Source of the DNA: an uncultured Rhodospirillales bacterium
GTDB lineage: Bacteria; Pseudomonadota; Alphaproteobacteria; Rhodospirillales; Casp-alpha2
Direction of reading: 5' to 3'
Assembly: GCA_938074585.1 (NCBI GenBank)
Contig: CALJEW010000183.1
Coordinates: 1 to 6,730 of the forward strand
Length of the DNA: 6,730 nt
A program made the translations under genes and the position numbers. Position 1 is the stretch's first letter. Every line of letters starts with the position of its first letter. The notes under the pieces are model-generated. The model ran no database searches. It saw only the letters and a list, made by a program, of their open reading frames with translations, and was not told the DNA's origin. Shown piece after piece: positions 1 through 5,178 of the stretch.

Positions 1-356
1 CCTGTTTCAAACAAAAGTGGCACATCTAGTACTACCAGTTTTTGCTTATGCAGCGAGGATCGTTTTAAAAATTCAGTTTTGTGTTTCCTGATTAGCGGGT
101 GCAAAATATTTTCTAACTTTTTTAAAGCCTCCATATCAGCAAAAACCATATCTCCTAAACATTTACGGTCAATTCCCACTTTTGTTCGAACGCCCGGAAA
201 TAACTGGCAAATTTGATCGAATGCAGCACCACCCGGCGCCATCAGAGCATGTACAGTCTCATCGGCGTCATGAACCGCTACCCTAAAACGTCTGAAATCA
301 GCCGCCGCTGTTGACTTGCCCATTCCGATAGATCCAGTGAGTCCTAGGATGACCAT
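1..356 (-). CDS. coaE: Dephospho-CoA kinase, C-terminal part cut off by window edge
   Basis: Dephospho-CoA kinase phosphorylates the 3'-hydroxyl of the ribose of dephospho-CoA with ATP, the last step of cytosolic coenzyme A synthesis. The visible 118 complete codons begin MVILGLTGSIGMGKST, where residues 8-15 (GSIGMGKS) are the P-loop. They continue with DADE at about 30-33, a typical helical middle, LHPLIR near 85-90, and DVPLLFETG at the window edge, the family's conserved lid-proximal motif. The family is usually about 200 residues, so roughly 80 residues lie outside the window. The ATG at 356-354 puts the P-loop at the normal distance from the N-terminus. It lies 3 bases after the aroE stop, which implies translational coupling, and the Shine-Dalgarno is weak. 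In many alphaproteobacteria dnaQ follows next, but that is not visible here. Family assignment is firm from the two motifs. Confidence 0.95.
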   Translation of the reverse strand, partial: MVILGLTGSIGMGKSTAAADFRRFRVAVHDADETVHALMAPGGAAFDQICQLFPGVRTKVGIDRKCLGDMVFADMEALKKLENILHPLIRKHKTEFLKRSSLHKQKLVVLDVPLLFET

Positions 357-359
357 TTC

Positions 360-1217
360 TTATCCGCTTCGTTCCGTTATTTTGGTTAAAACGTGAGTGC
401 GCAATTCATCCGTTACTTCTGGCTTTTGACCAAACCAACCCTTAAACCCAAGCGCTGCTTGGTGGAGTAACATACCCAAGCCATCGACACATTTAAGGCC
501 TAAAGTGTTGGCATGGTTTAAAAAGGGGGTCATTAAAGGAGTGTAAACAATATCTGTAACTACCGCATCCGAGGATAGACCGGCCAGATTAATTTGCATC
601 GGTGGCTGTCCATCCATTCCAAGTGTCGTTGTATTTACAACTAAGCTCGCCCCAGACAAGCATTCGTTGACTTCTGCCCAGCCATAAACAGAAACGGGCC
701 CACCGATAGATAAATGTACCTCGTGGGCTCTCGATAGTGTCCGGTTTATAAGGCGGATTTCAGGAACGCCTACATCAACCAAGGCAGCCACAACCGCACG
801 CGCTGCGCCCCCAGCTCCTAAAACAACAACCGGGCTTTTACTTGGCTCCCATTTAGGTGCCCTGTCTTTTAGGTTTTCCATAAAACCAATGGCATCGGTA
901 TTCGTGCCAGATAAATAACCATCTTTGTTTACAAAAACAGTATTGATAGCGCCGATTCGTTCCGCAACCGGATCTAAATGATCAACAATACGCATAGCCT
1001 CTTCTTTAAGAGGTGCAGTCAAATTGGTTCCGGCAAAGCCAAGTTTTGGTAAAGACCGCAGCGCTGCTTCAAGATTTTTTTGAGATACGGCTAGCGGAAC
1101 ATAGGACCCGTTAATCCCATATTTAGACAACCAAAAGCTATGAAGTTCAGGGGATAAAGAATGGTGAATGGGCCAGCCCATGACACCTGCAAGTTTTTGA
1201 ATTTTGATTTCAGCCAT
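360..1217 (-). CDS. aroE: Shikimate dehydrogenase (NADP+)
   Basis: This 285-residue protein reduces 3-dehydroshikimate to shikimate with NADPH in the cytosolic shikimate pathway to chorismate and aromatic amino acids. The length is normal for AroE. The substrate domain shows HSLSPELH at 19-26, with the shikimate-contacting serines, and TNLTAPLKE at 64-72, where K71 is the expected catalytic lysine (usual form NVTxPxK, so L for V is a mild change). GAINTVF follows at 89-95 and NTDAIGF at 106-112 with catalytic D108. The NADP Rossmann domain has GAGGAAR at 134-140 and NRT at 158-160, typical of NADP preference. The C-terminal VDGLGMLLHQA at 244-254 is a family signature. Start is ATG at 1217, 27 bases after the maf stop; a GGAA lies rather far upstream, so initiation may depend on coupling. 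The complete gene indicates a working shikimate pathway, unlike Rickettsia-type parasites. Confidence 0.97.
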   Translation of the reverse strand: MAEIKIQKLAGVMGWPIHHSLSPELHSFWLSKYGINGSYVPLAVSQKNLEAALRSLPKLGFAGTNLTAPLKEEAMRIVDHLDPVAERIGAINTVFVNKDGYLSGTNTDAIGFMENLKDRAPKWEPSKSPVVVLGAGGAARAVVAALVDVGVPEIRLINRTLSRAHEVHLSIGGPVSVYGWAEVNECLSGASLVVNTTTLGMDGQPPMQINLAGLSSDAVVTDIVYTPLMTPFLNHANTLGLKCVDGLGMLLHQAALGFKGWFGQKPEVTDELRTHVLTKITERSG

Positions 1218-1244
1218 TATTTCGAGATAATTCCAAACTGTTTA

Positions 1245-1850
1245 CTAATCTATAAGAATATGAATTTGCCGTAAATATGCTAATAAGGGAAGCAAGGGAA
1301 GACCCAGAATGGTGAAATAATCACCATCTATGTACTCAAACAACTGAGACCCACGACCTTCGAGTTGATATCCACCGACAGAAGACAACAGATTGTCATC
1401 TATTTGTTTTATGTAATCATCTAAAAAAGCGTCTGAAAGTTTACGAATTTTTAATGTTGCAAATTCTGTATAAGTCCATTGATCTTTTGATCCTTTTACA
1501 ATCACTAGCCCATTTACTAACCGATGCTTGTGTCCGTTTAGCTGGCATAATTGTGTCCTCACATCTTGCAAAGAATTTGGTTTATCAAAAATCTGACCAT
1601 TACAGTCCAAAACCTGATCGGTGCCTAAAACATATGAATAGGGATAAAGCGAACTTACCGCATGAGCTTTCGCTTGAGCTAGTTTTAGACATAAACTTTC
1701 AACACTGCCTGTATGTTCCTGTTTAATTTCATATTCATCGACATCTGATGAAACAGTCATGAACGACACCCCCGCGGCTTCGAGTAAGTTGCGTCGAGAA
1801 GAGCTTTGAGATGCTAGAATTAAGAGAGGTACTTTTGAACTAATACCCAT
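1245..1850 (-). CDS. maf: Maf/YceF-family nucleotide pyrophosphatase
   Basis: Maf-family enzymes hydrolyse non-canonical or modified nucleoside triphosphates to monophosphates and pyrophosphate in the cytosol. The predicted product is 201 residues, normal for the family. The N-terminal phosphate-binding motif LILASQSSSRRNLL (about 10-23) aligns with the family's ASxSPxRRxLL, with serine in place of the usual proline. VDE follows at 37-39. LGTDQVLD (75-82) carries the catalytic aspartate D78; the DQV form, rather than DTV, resembles the YceF subgroup (7-methyl-GTP type), though substrate cannot be settled from sequence alone. FDKP (about 88-91), LNGHKH (104-109), GYQLEGRG (160-167) and the terminal ILGLPLLPLL are all family hallmarks. 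The frame is open 27 codons further upstream, into ppsR, but that extension is basic, not family-like, and covered by ppsR in another frame. The ATG at 1850, 19 bases after the ppsR stop, is therefore chosen. The Shine-Dalgarno is weak. Confidence 0.94.
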   Translation of the reverse strand: MGISSKVPLLILASQSSSRRNLLEAAGVSFMTVSSDVDEYEIKQEHTGSVESLCLKLAQAKAHAVSSLYPYSYVLGTDQVLDCNGQIFDKPNSLQDVRTQLCQLNGHKHRLVNGLVIVKGSKDQWTYTEFATLKIRKLSDAFLDDYIKQIDDNLLSSVGGYQLEGRGSQLFEYIDGDYFTILGLPLLPLLAYLRQIHILID

Positions 1851-1869
1851 TAAAAATAACCGATATGGC

Positions 1870-2688
1870 TCAAAGTGATGTTTCCTGATACTCTTGGTAC
1901 ATCTTAATAATCGTTGCAGCCGTCTCTTCAATCGATTTTCGGCTGACGTTTATCACAGGCCAATCATATTTTGTATATAGGCGCCGAGCGTCATTAATTT
2001 CTTTTGAAACCATCTCTAAATCTACGTAATCGGTATTTTCATTTTGATCTATCATTCGCAGGCGTTGACGGCGAATTTCAACCAAGCGTTTAGGGTCTTT
2101 CGTTAGGCCAATAATTAACGGATTTTTAGCCTCGAAAATTTCTTCAGGGATTGGACATCCCGGTACCAGAGGGATGTTGGCCGTTTTAATCCCGCGGTTA
2201 GCTAAATAAATACTAGTTGGTGTTTTTGAGGTTCGTGATACGCCCATTAATACGATATCTGCATCATTAACATCCCACGTCGATTGCCCATCATCATGCG
2301 AGAGAGCAAATTGCATCGCCTCGATCCGGTTAAAGTATTCATCATCTAAAACGTGTTGACCGCCAGGACGCGCATGAATTTCAGCACCCAAATAAGTCCC
2401 AAGTCCAGCGACAACTGGGTCCAATACTGGTATACAAGGCAATTGCAATCTGCGGCAGCCTTCTTCTAGAATTTTTCGATTGTCAATGTTTACCAACGTA
2501 AAAATCACAAATCCAGGGTTATCCGCAATTCCTTTTAAAACGCCCTCAACTTGGTTCGGCGATCTGATCATCGTCCAATGGTGTTCTTGAGGCTCAATTT
2601 GTTCAAACTGAACTAAAGAGGCACGAGCAACTAAAATAACTGTTTCGCCAGTAGAGTCAGAAACCAAGTGTACATGAAAAGAATTCAT
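1870..2688 (-). CDS. ppsR: Pyruvate,phosphate dikinase / PEP synthetase regulatory protein (DUF299)
   Basis: This 272-residue protein belongs to the DUF299 bifunctional kinase/pyrophosphorylase family, which switches PEP synthetase or pyruvate,phosphate dikinase off by ADP-dependent threonine phosphorylation and on by phosphate-dependent dephosphorylation. The N-terminus FHVHLVSDSTGETV (4-17) is the family signature. The P-loop GVSRTSKTPTS lies at 149-159, and IPLVPGCPIPEEIF at 172-185 and IGLTKDP at 193-199 are further family blocks. Length is typical. An in-frame TAG sits two codons before the ATG, so the start at 2688 is fixed; AGAGGG lies about 13 bases upstream, farther than usual. It is the first gene of the leftward cluster and starts right at the origin gap, where its promoter must lie. 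Whether the partner is PpdK or PpsA cannot be told here; alphaproteobacteria commonly use PpdK. Confidence 0.96.
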   Translation of the reverse strand: MNSFHVHLVSDSTGETVILVARASLVQFEQIEPQEHHWTMIRSPNQVEGVLKGIADNPGFVIFTLVNIDNRKILEEGCRRLQLPCIPVLDPVVAGLGTYLGAEIHARPGGQHVLDDEYFNRIEAMQFALSHDDGQSTWDVNDADIVLMGVSRTSKTPTSIYLANRGIKTANIPLVPGCPIPEEIFEAKNPLIIGLTKDPKRLVEIRRQRLRMIDQNENTDYVDLEMVSKEINDARRLYTKYDWPVINVSRKSIEETAATIIKMYQEYQETSL

Positions 2689-2717
2689 AGACTATTTATA
2701 TCCCTCTAGAGTACAGA

Positions 2718-2726
2718 ATATCCACA
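2718..2726 (+). promoter_or_regulatory. DnaA box, ATATCCACA
   Basis: One mismatch (first base) from TTATCCACA. With the site at 2755-2763 it forms a perfect 8-base inverted repeat, TATCCACA / TGTGGATA, with the arms 28 bases apart. It lies 30 bases from the ppsR start codon, so DnaA bound here could also affect ppsR transcription (inference). Confidence 0.65.
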
Positions 2727-2754
2727 CAAAAAAATATTCTATATGTGTATGACT

Positions 2755-2763
2755 TGTGGATAG
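2755..2763 (-). promoter_or_regulatory. DnaA box, CTATCCACA on minus strand
   Basis: One mismatch (first base) from the consensus. It faces the box at 2718-2726 as its inverted partner. Confidence 0.65.
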
Positions 2764-2779
2764 ACCCGTGGTTATCACC

Positions 2780-2792
2780 AATCAAATATTTC
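2780..2792 (+). promoter_or_regulatory. Possible IHF binding site
   Basis: The sequence AATCAAATATTTC matches 12 of 13 positions of the IHF consensus WATCAANNNNTTR; only the last base differs. IHF sites are common in proteobacterial origins, including Caulobacter's, where IHF bends the DNA. In AT-rich DNA such matches arise easily, so confidence is limited. Confidence 0.4.
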
Positions 2793-2853
2793 ATGCAAAT
2801 TTAGCATTAATTAATGAGAACGCTTATACTATGTGAAAATTATTATAAACGAT

Positions 2854-2862
2854 TGAGGATAA
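2854..2862 (-). promoter_or_regulatory. DnaA box, TTATCCTCA on minus strand
   Basis: One mismatch (seventh base, A to T) from TTATCCACA. The change falls in the CACA half, the more conserved half, so affinity may be low. Confidence 0.45.
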
Positions 2863-3016
2863 GTTTAAATTTTTTTCCGGGAATGACTTTATCCCCGACA
2901 TACACAAACAGACAAAAAATATCACATATTAGAAACTATTGATTCTTAACAAAATAAACCATTTTCTCTTTATTACATACACAGGGTAGCTTAAATGTTA
3001 ACAACTATTATATACA

Positions 3017-3025
3017 TGTTGATAA
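3017..3025 (-). promoter_or_regulatory. DnaA box, TTATCAACA on minus strand
   Basis: One mismatch (sixth base, C to A) from TTATCCACA. It lies 26 bases before the CTA-repeat-linked box at 3051-3059 and points the opposite way. Confidence 0.5.
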
Positions 3026-3041
3026 AAATAACTAAAAAAAC

Positions 3042-3059
3042 TAATCCCCATTATCCACT
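3042..3059 (+). promoter_or_regulatory. Tandem DnaA-box pair next to the trio repeat
   Basis: TAATCCCCA (3042-3050, two mismatches) is followed directly by TTATCCACT (3051-3059, one mismatch, last base) in the same orientation. The second box abuts the CTA repeat. Paired boxes leading into a DnaA-trio tract are the arrangement described for the basal origin-unwinding system in Bacillus subtilis and predicted in many bacteria. Confidence 0.6.
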
Positions 3060-3074
3060 CTACTACTACTACTA
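3060..3074 (-). repeat. Five perfect CTA repeats: probable DnaA-trio tract
   Basis: Five uninterrupted CTA triplets on the plus strand read as 3'-GAT-5' on the minus strand, exactly the DnaA-trio unit (consensus 3'-[G/A]A[T/A]-5'). DnaA is known to assemble on such trios as single-stranded DNA after loading from an adjacent box. Here the box at 3051-3059 abuts the tract without an intervening GC-rich stretch. Less perfect triplets continue after it, then the A/T-only tract. Confidence 0.65.
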
Positions 3075-3085
3075 CCATCATTACG

Positions 3086-3106
3086 TTTATATATTTTATA
3101 TTATAA
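3086..3106. other. A/T-only tract, probable DNA unwinding element
   Basis: Twenty-one consecutive A or T bases follow the trio tract and end 39 bases before the hemE start codon. Low melting stability here fits initial strand opening. It could equally contain the -10 region of the hemE promoter; a TATATT at 3097-3102 is suggestive but has no matching -35. Confidence 0.5.
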
Positions 3107-3145
3107 GATGTATGGGGAAAACTTTTCAAATTAGGCGAATATTCC

Positions 3146-4189
3146 ATGAGCGTGATACACAATAAAAAATTAATTCGTGCATTGAATGGTGAGACGTTAT
3201 CAAAACCACCATTTTGGTTTATGCGCCAGGCAGGAAGATATTTACCAGAATATAGAAAAGTGCGCTCCACATCGAAAAACTTTTTGAACATGTGTTACAC
3301 ACCAGACTTGGCCGTTGAAGTCACCATGCAACCGCTAGAACGCTTGAAAACAGATGCCGCTATTATGTTTTCTGATATTTTGGTTATACCAGATGCTTTA
3401 GGGCAGAAAGTTGAATTTATAGAAGGTTTTGGCCCGGTACTCGAACCTATAAGAACCGTTGGTGAGATAGATAAATTAGACATCAGTAGTCTGCATGATC
3501 ATCTATCACCAGTTTATGAGATTCTAGAACGACTATTCAAAGAAATATCTGAAACAACCACCTTAATTGGTTTTGCCGGAGCTCCATGGACTTTAGCTAT
3601 TTATATGGTTGAAGGAAAAGGCGGAACCGAATGTGGAACAGCTAGAGTATGGGCTTATAAAGATCCAGAAGGATTTCAAAAATTAATTGATCTTTTAATT
3701 CAAGCTGTAAGTATTTATCTGATTAAACAAGTTGAATCCGGTGCTGAAGCGTTACAATTATTTGATAGCTGGGCCGGTGTTTTATCTGAAGATCAATATC
3801 AGCGCTGGATTATTGAACCAAATAAAAAGATTGTTGAAAATGTGCGAGCCGCACATCCGGATATTCCAATTATTGGGTTTCCAAGGAATGCAGGCAGCAA
3901 ATACGAGTCGTTTGCTATTGAGACTAAAATGAATGGACTTAGCATTGACCATTCTGTTGGTTTAGAATGGGCTCGAGATCATTTGCAATCTGTTACCTGT
4001 GTTCAAGGGAACTTGGATAATCATACTTTGTTAGCAGGTGGGGATGCGCTTGATAACAGCGTTTACAAAATTTTAGATACGCTATCAGGTGGACCATTTA
4101 TTTTCAATTTAGGCCATGGCGTTTTACCGTCAACACCGCCTGAAAATGTTGAACGGGTTGCTGAACTTATTCGAAATTGGAGTGAGTAA
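3146..4189 (+). CDS. hemE: Uroporphyrinogen III decarboxylase
   Basis: This cytosolic enzyme removes the four acetate carboxyl groups of uroporphyrinogen III to give coproporphyrinogen III in haem synthesis; it needs no cofactor. At 347 residues it has the family's usual length. The signature PPFWFMRQAGRYLPEY (21-36) contains the substrate-binding arginines R27 and R31. FSDIL at 75-79 carries the essential aspartate D77, GFAGAPWTLAIYM at 142-154 the conserved tyrosine Y153, FDSWAG at 206-211 the conserved serine, and FNLGHGVLPSTPPENV at 320-335 the conserved histidine H324. The ATG at 3146 is preceded by AGGCGA seven bases upstream. The gene begins at the edge of the putative origin, as in Caulobacter, where hemE transcription is tied to origin activity. 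Codons 3-6 also contain TGATACACA (3153-3161), which resembles a weak DnaA site. All key residues are present. Confidence 0.99.
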   Translation: MSVIHNKKLIRALNGETLSKPPFWFMRQAGRYLPEYRKVRSTSKNFLNMCYTPDLAVEVTMQPLERLKTDAAIMFSDILVIPDALGQKVEFIEGFGPVLEPIRTVGEIDKLDISSLHDHLSPVYEILERLFKEISETTTLIGFAGAPWTLAIYMVEGKGGTECGTARVWAYKDPEGFQKLIDLLIQAVSIYLIKQVESGAEALQLFDSWAGVLSEDQYQRWIIEPNKKIVENVRAAHPDIPIIGFPRNAGSKYESFAIETKMNGLSIDHSVGLEWARDHLQSVTCVQGNLDNHTLLAGGDALDNSVYKILDTLSGGPFIFNLGHGVLPSTPPENVERVAELIRNWSE

Positions 4190-4239
4190 AAAATAAAAGA
4201 GTTATGTGAATTACTTTAATTTAATTTAGGTGATCTGAC

Positions 4240-4256
4240 TGAACGGAAACTGTTCA
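4240..4256 (+). repeat. Hairpin, 7-bp stem, AAA loop
   Basis: TGAACGG pairs with CTGTTCA around AAA, with one G-T wobble. It lies about 50 bases after the hemE stop. No T-run follows, so it may be a 3'-end stabilising structure rather than an intrinsic terminator. Confidence 0.4.
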
Positions 4257-4301
4257 TTCGCTCAAATAAAATATTGAGTAAATTTAATAGAAGAAAATTT
4301 A

Positions 4302-4317
4302 GGTATTTTAGAATACC
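4302..4317 (+). repeat. Perfect 6-bp inverted repeat
   Basis: GGTATT and AATACC flank the four bases TTAG. It could be a small RNA hairpin or an operator-like dyad; no function can be assigned. Confidence 0.35.
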
Positions 4318-4473
4318 ATTGGTTGGCGTTTTCTGGGACTACGTCTGTATCTGCTTCAAAATCAGCTTAGTTTTTTTGGTTTTTTATGTAAAACAATGAA
4401 TATATGTTTATCGTTAAAATCGAGCGCTTGTGTTTTTTTAAAGGATACTCATTATGTTCGACTAAACTGTTAC

Positions 4474-4478
4474 AAGGA
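4474..4478 (+). promoter_or_regulatory. Ribosome binding site of hemJ
   Basis: AAGGA lies seven bases before the ATG at 4486. It is the clearest Shine-Dalgarno in the window and decides the hemJ start against the upstream in-frame ATG at 4396. Confidence 0.7.
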
Positions 4479-4485
4479 AACTAAT

Positions 4486-4932
4486 ATGGAAATTACTTCA
4501 ACTGCTTTTGATTGGATTAAAGCATTACATGTTATTTCTGTTATATCTTGGATGGTTGGACTGCTCTATTTACCACGTTTGTTTATATATCATTGTGAAT
4601 CTGAAAAGAGGTCAGATAAATCTGAAACTTTTAAAATTATGGAACGTCGTTTATTACGTGCAATTATGAATCCGGCTATGGTTATATCATTTATTACCGG
4701 CGGACTAATGATTTATTCATACGGTTTCTTTTTGATAACAGAGACTTGGTTCTTAACCAAGGTCATTTGTTTATTCTTATTAGTTATAATTCATATGTAT
4801 ATGAGTAAATGGCGCAAAGAATTTGATGGCGATGTAAATCAAAAATCGCGAAAATTTTTCCGCTATATGAACGAAGTACCTACAGTTTTGATGATAATTA
4901 TTGTAATTATGGTTATTGTTAAGCCTTTTTAA
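4486..4932 (+). CDS. hemJ: HemJ-type protoporphyrinogen IX oxidase, membrane protein
   Basis: HemJ (UPF0093) is an inner-membrane enzyme that oxidises protoporphyrinogen IX to protoporphyrin IX, the step before iron insertion. It replaces HemG or HemY in most alphaproteobacteria. The 148-residue product has about four hydrophobic segments: roughly 11-29, 61-83, 88-107 and 132-146. The family pattern is clear: WIKALHVISVISWMVGLLYLP (10-30, containing conserved H15), then PRLFIYH to H36, ERRLLRAIMNPAM at 53-65, a TKVICLF segment with K92, and FFRYMNEVPT at 124-133. Those histidines and the lysine are of the kind implicated in haem binding and activity. The start at 4486 gives the family N-terminus and a good ribosome site. 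Downstream of hemE it supplies a later step of the same pathway. Base composition is markedly AT-rich, as expected for a small membrane protein in this genome. Confidence 0.93.
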   Translation: MEITSTAFDWIKALHVISVISWMVGLLYLPRLFIYHCESEKRSDKSETFKIMERRLLRAIMNPAMVISFITGGLMIYSYGFFLITETWFLTKVICLFLLVIIHMYMSKWRKEFDGDVNQKSRKFFRYMNEVPTVLMIIIVIMVIVKPF

Positions 4933-4964
4933 AACATTTTAAATTATTTCCAATAAAACAATAT

Positions 4965-4993
4965 TTGACTTTTTTATAAAGTTAGGTTATTTA
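4965..4993 (+). promoter_or_regulatory. Possible promoter for rho
   Basis: TTGACT at 4965-4970 (5 of 6 to the -35 consensus) is followed after 17 bases by TATTTA at 4988-4993, a weak -10. It would give a leader of roughly 180 bases before the rho ATG, containing both hairpins described below. The weak -10 limits confidence. Confidence 0.4.
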
Positions 4994-5006
4994 GTCGCTG
5001 AGAACA

Positions 5007-5032
5007 AGATTAAATGCGTATTCACGCAATCT
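5007..5032 (+). promoter_or_regulatory. rho leader hairpin 1
   Basis: TGCGT (5015-5019) pairs with ACGCA (5024-5028) around ATTC, and AGAT (5007-5010) with ATCT (5029-5032) extends the stem past a four-base bulge. No T-run follows. Together with hairpin 2 it suggests a structured rho leader. Confidence 0.4.
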
Positions 5033-5056
5033 CATCCAAAATGAAATATTAATTCA

Positions 5057-5091
5057 AAAGATTTAGGCACTATTATTTCCTAAATGTCTTT
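5057..5091 (+). promoter_or_regulatory. rho leader hairpin 2
   Basis: ATTTAGG (5061-5067) and CCTAAAT (5079-5085) are perfect complements around an 11-base loop. An alternative fold extends the stem with AAAG and CTTT past a two-base bulge. It lies about 90 bases before the rho start. Rho is known to control its own synthesis by termination in its leader in several bacteria; whether these hairpins act in that is inference. Confidence 0.45.
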
Positions 5092-5178
5092 GAAATGTGT
5101 AAGCGATTTTCTTCTTACCTCTAATTCCGTTAAATACACCTTCCTCTTTCAATTTAAATTATAATCGGAACATCGGCA

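Larger units (their letters stand above)
2689..3145. other. oriC: Probable chromosomal replication origin (oriC), ppsR-hemE gap
   Basis: This is a 457-base gap without a convincing gene between the divergent ppsR and hemE, and the most AT-rich stretch of its size in the window. It holds five nine-mers one mismatch from TTATCCACA: 2718-2726 (+), 2755-2763 (-), 2854-2862 (-), 3017-3025 (-) and 3051-3059 (+). By my rough estimate, assuming equal base frequencies, about 0.1 would be expected by chance in both strands. Further two-mismatch sites lie at 2889-2897 and 3042-3050. An IHF-like site, a CTA repeat and a 21-base A/T-only tract complete the set. From established knowledge, Caulobacter and Rickettsia origins lie next to hemE with the same flanking genes. 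Both gene arms are transcribed away from the gap, as expected for leading-strand genes. The ppsR and hemE promoters must also be here, but I found no convincing -35/-10 pair for either. Confidence 0.85.
4190..4485 (+). other. 296-base hemE-hemJ spacer with inverted repeats, no gene seen
   Basis: The spacer is AT-rich and contains no family-like reading frame. It holds two short hairpins (4240-4256 and 4302-4317) and two T-runs at about 4371-4387, separated by GG. Neither hairpin is placed directly before the T-runs, so I cannot assign a standard terminator. The hemJ frame stays open upstream to an ATG at 4396, but the extra 30 residues are cysteine-rich and unlike HemJ, so I treat them as untranslated leader. 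Confidence 0.5.

Noticed and set aside
1454..1726. Plus-strand open frame inside maf
   Set aside because: Antisense to the catalytic region of maf, with no ribosome site or family resemblance.
1851..1931. Upstream extension of maf overlapping the end of ppsR
   Set aside because: The extra 27 residues are arginine- and lysine-rich, lie over ppsR coding sequence and come before the normal Maf N-terminus.
2581..2589. 10-base match ATCACATATT between 2921-2930 and 6581-6590 as a dispersed repeat
   Set aside because: A single A/T-rich 10-base match is expected by chance in DNA of this composition. The coordinates of the two copies are those named here.
2772..2780. TTATCACCA as a further DnaA box
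   Set aside because: Two mismatches, both in the conserved CACA half; too weak to list as a site.
2998..3291. Minus-strand open frame of 97 codons across the origin gap and the hemE start
   Set aside because: Two thirds overlap the strongly conserved 5' part of hemE in antisense; the valine run in it is just the CTA repeat read as codons, and no family features are present.
3295..3932. Two short open frames inside hemE, one on each strand (3295-3483 minus and 3732-3932 plus)
   Set aside because: Both lie within the conserved hemE coding sequence in other frames and show no independent coding evidence.
4396..4485. Upstream extension of hemJ by 30 residues
   Set aside because: Unlike the HemJ N-terminus, while AAGGA seven bases before the ATG at 4486 gives a clear start.
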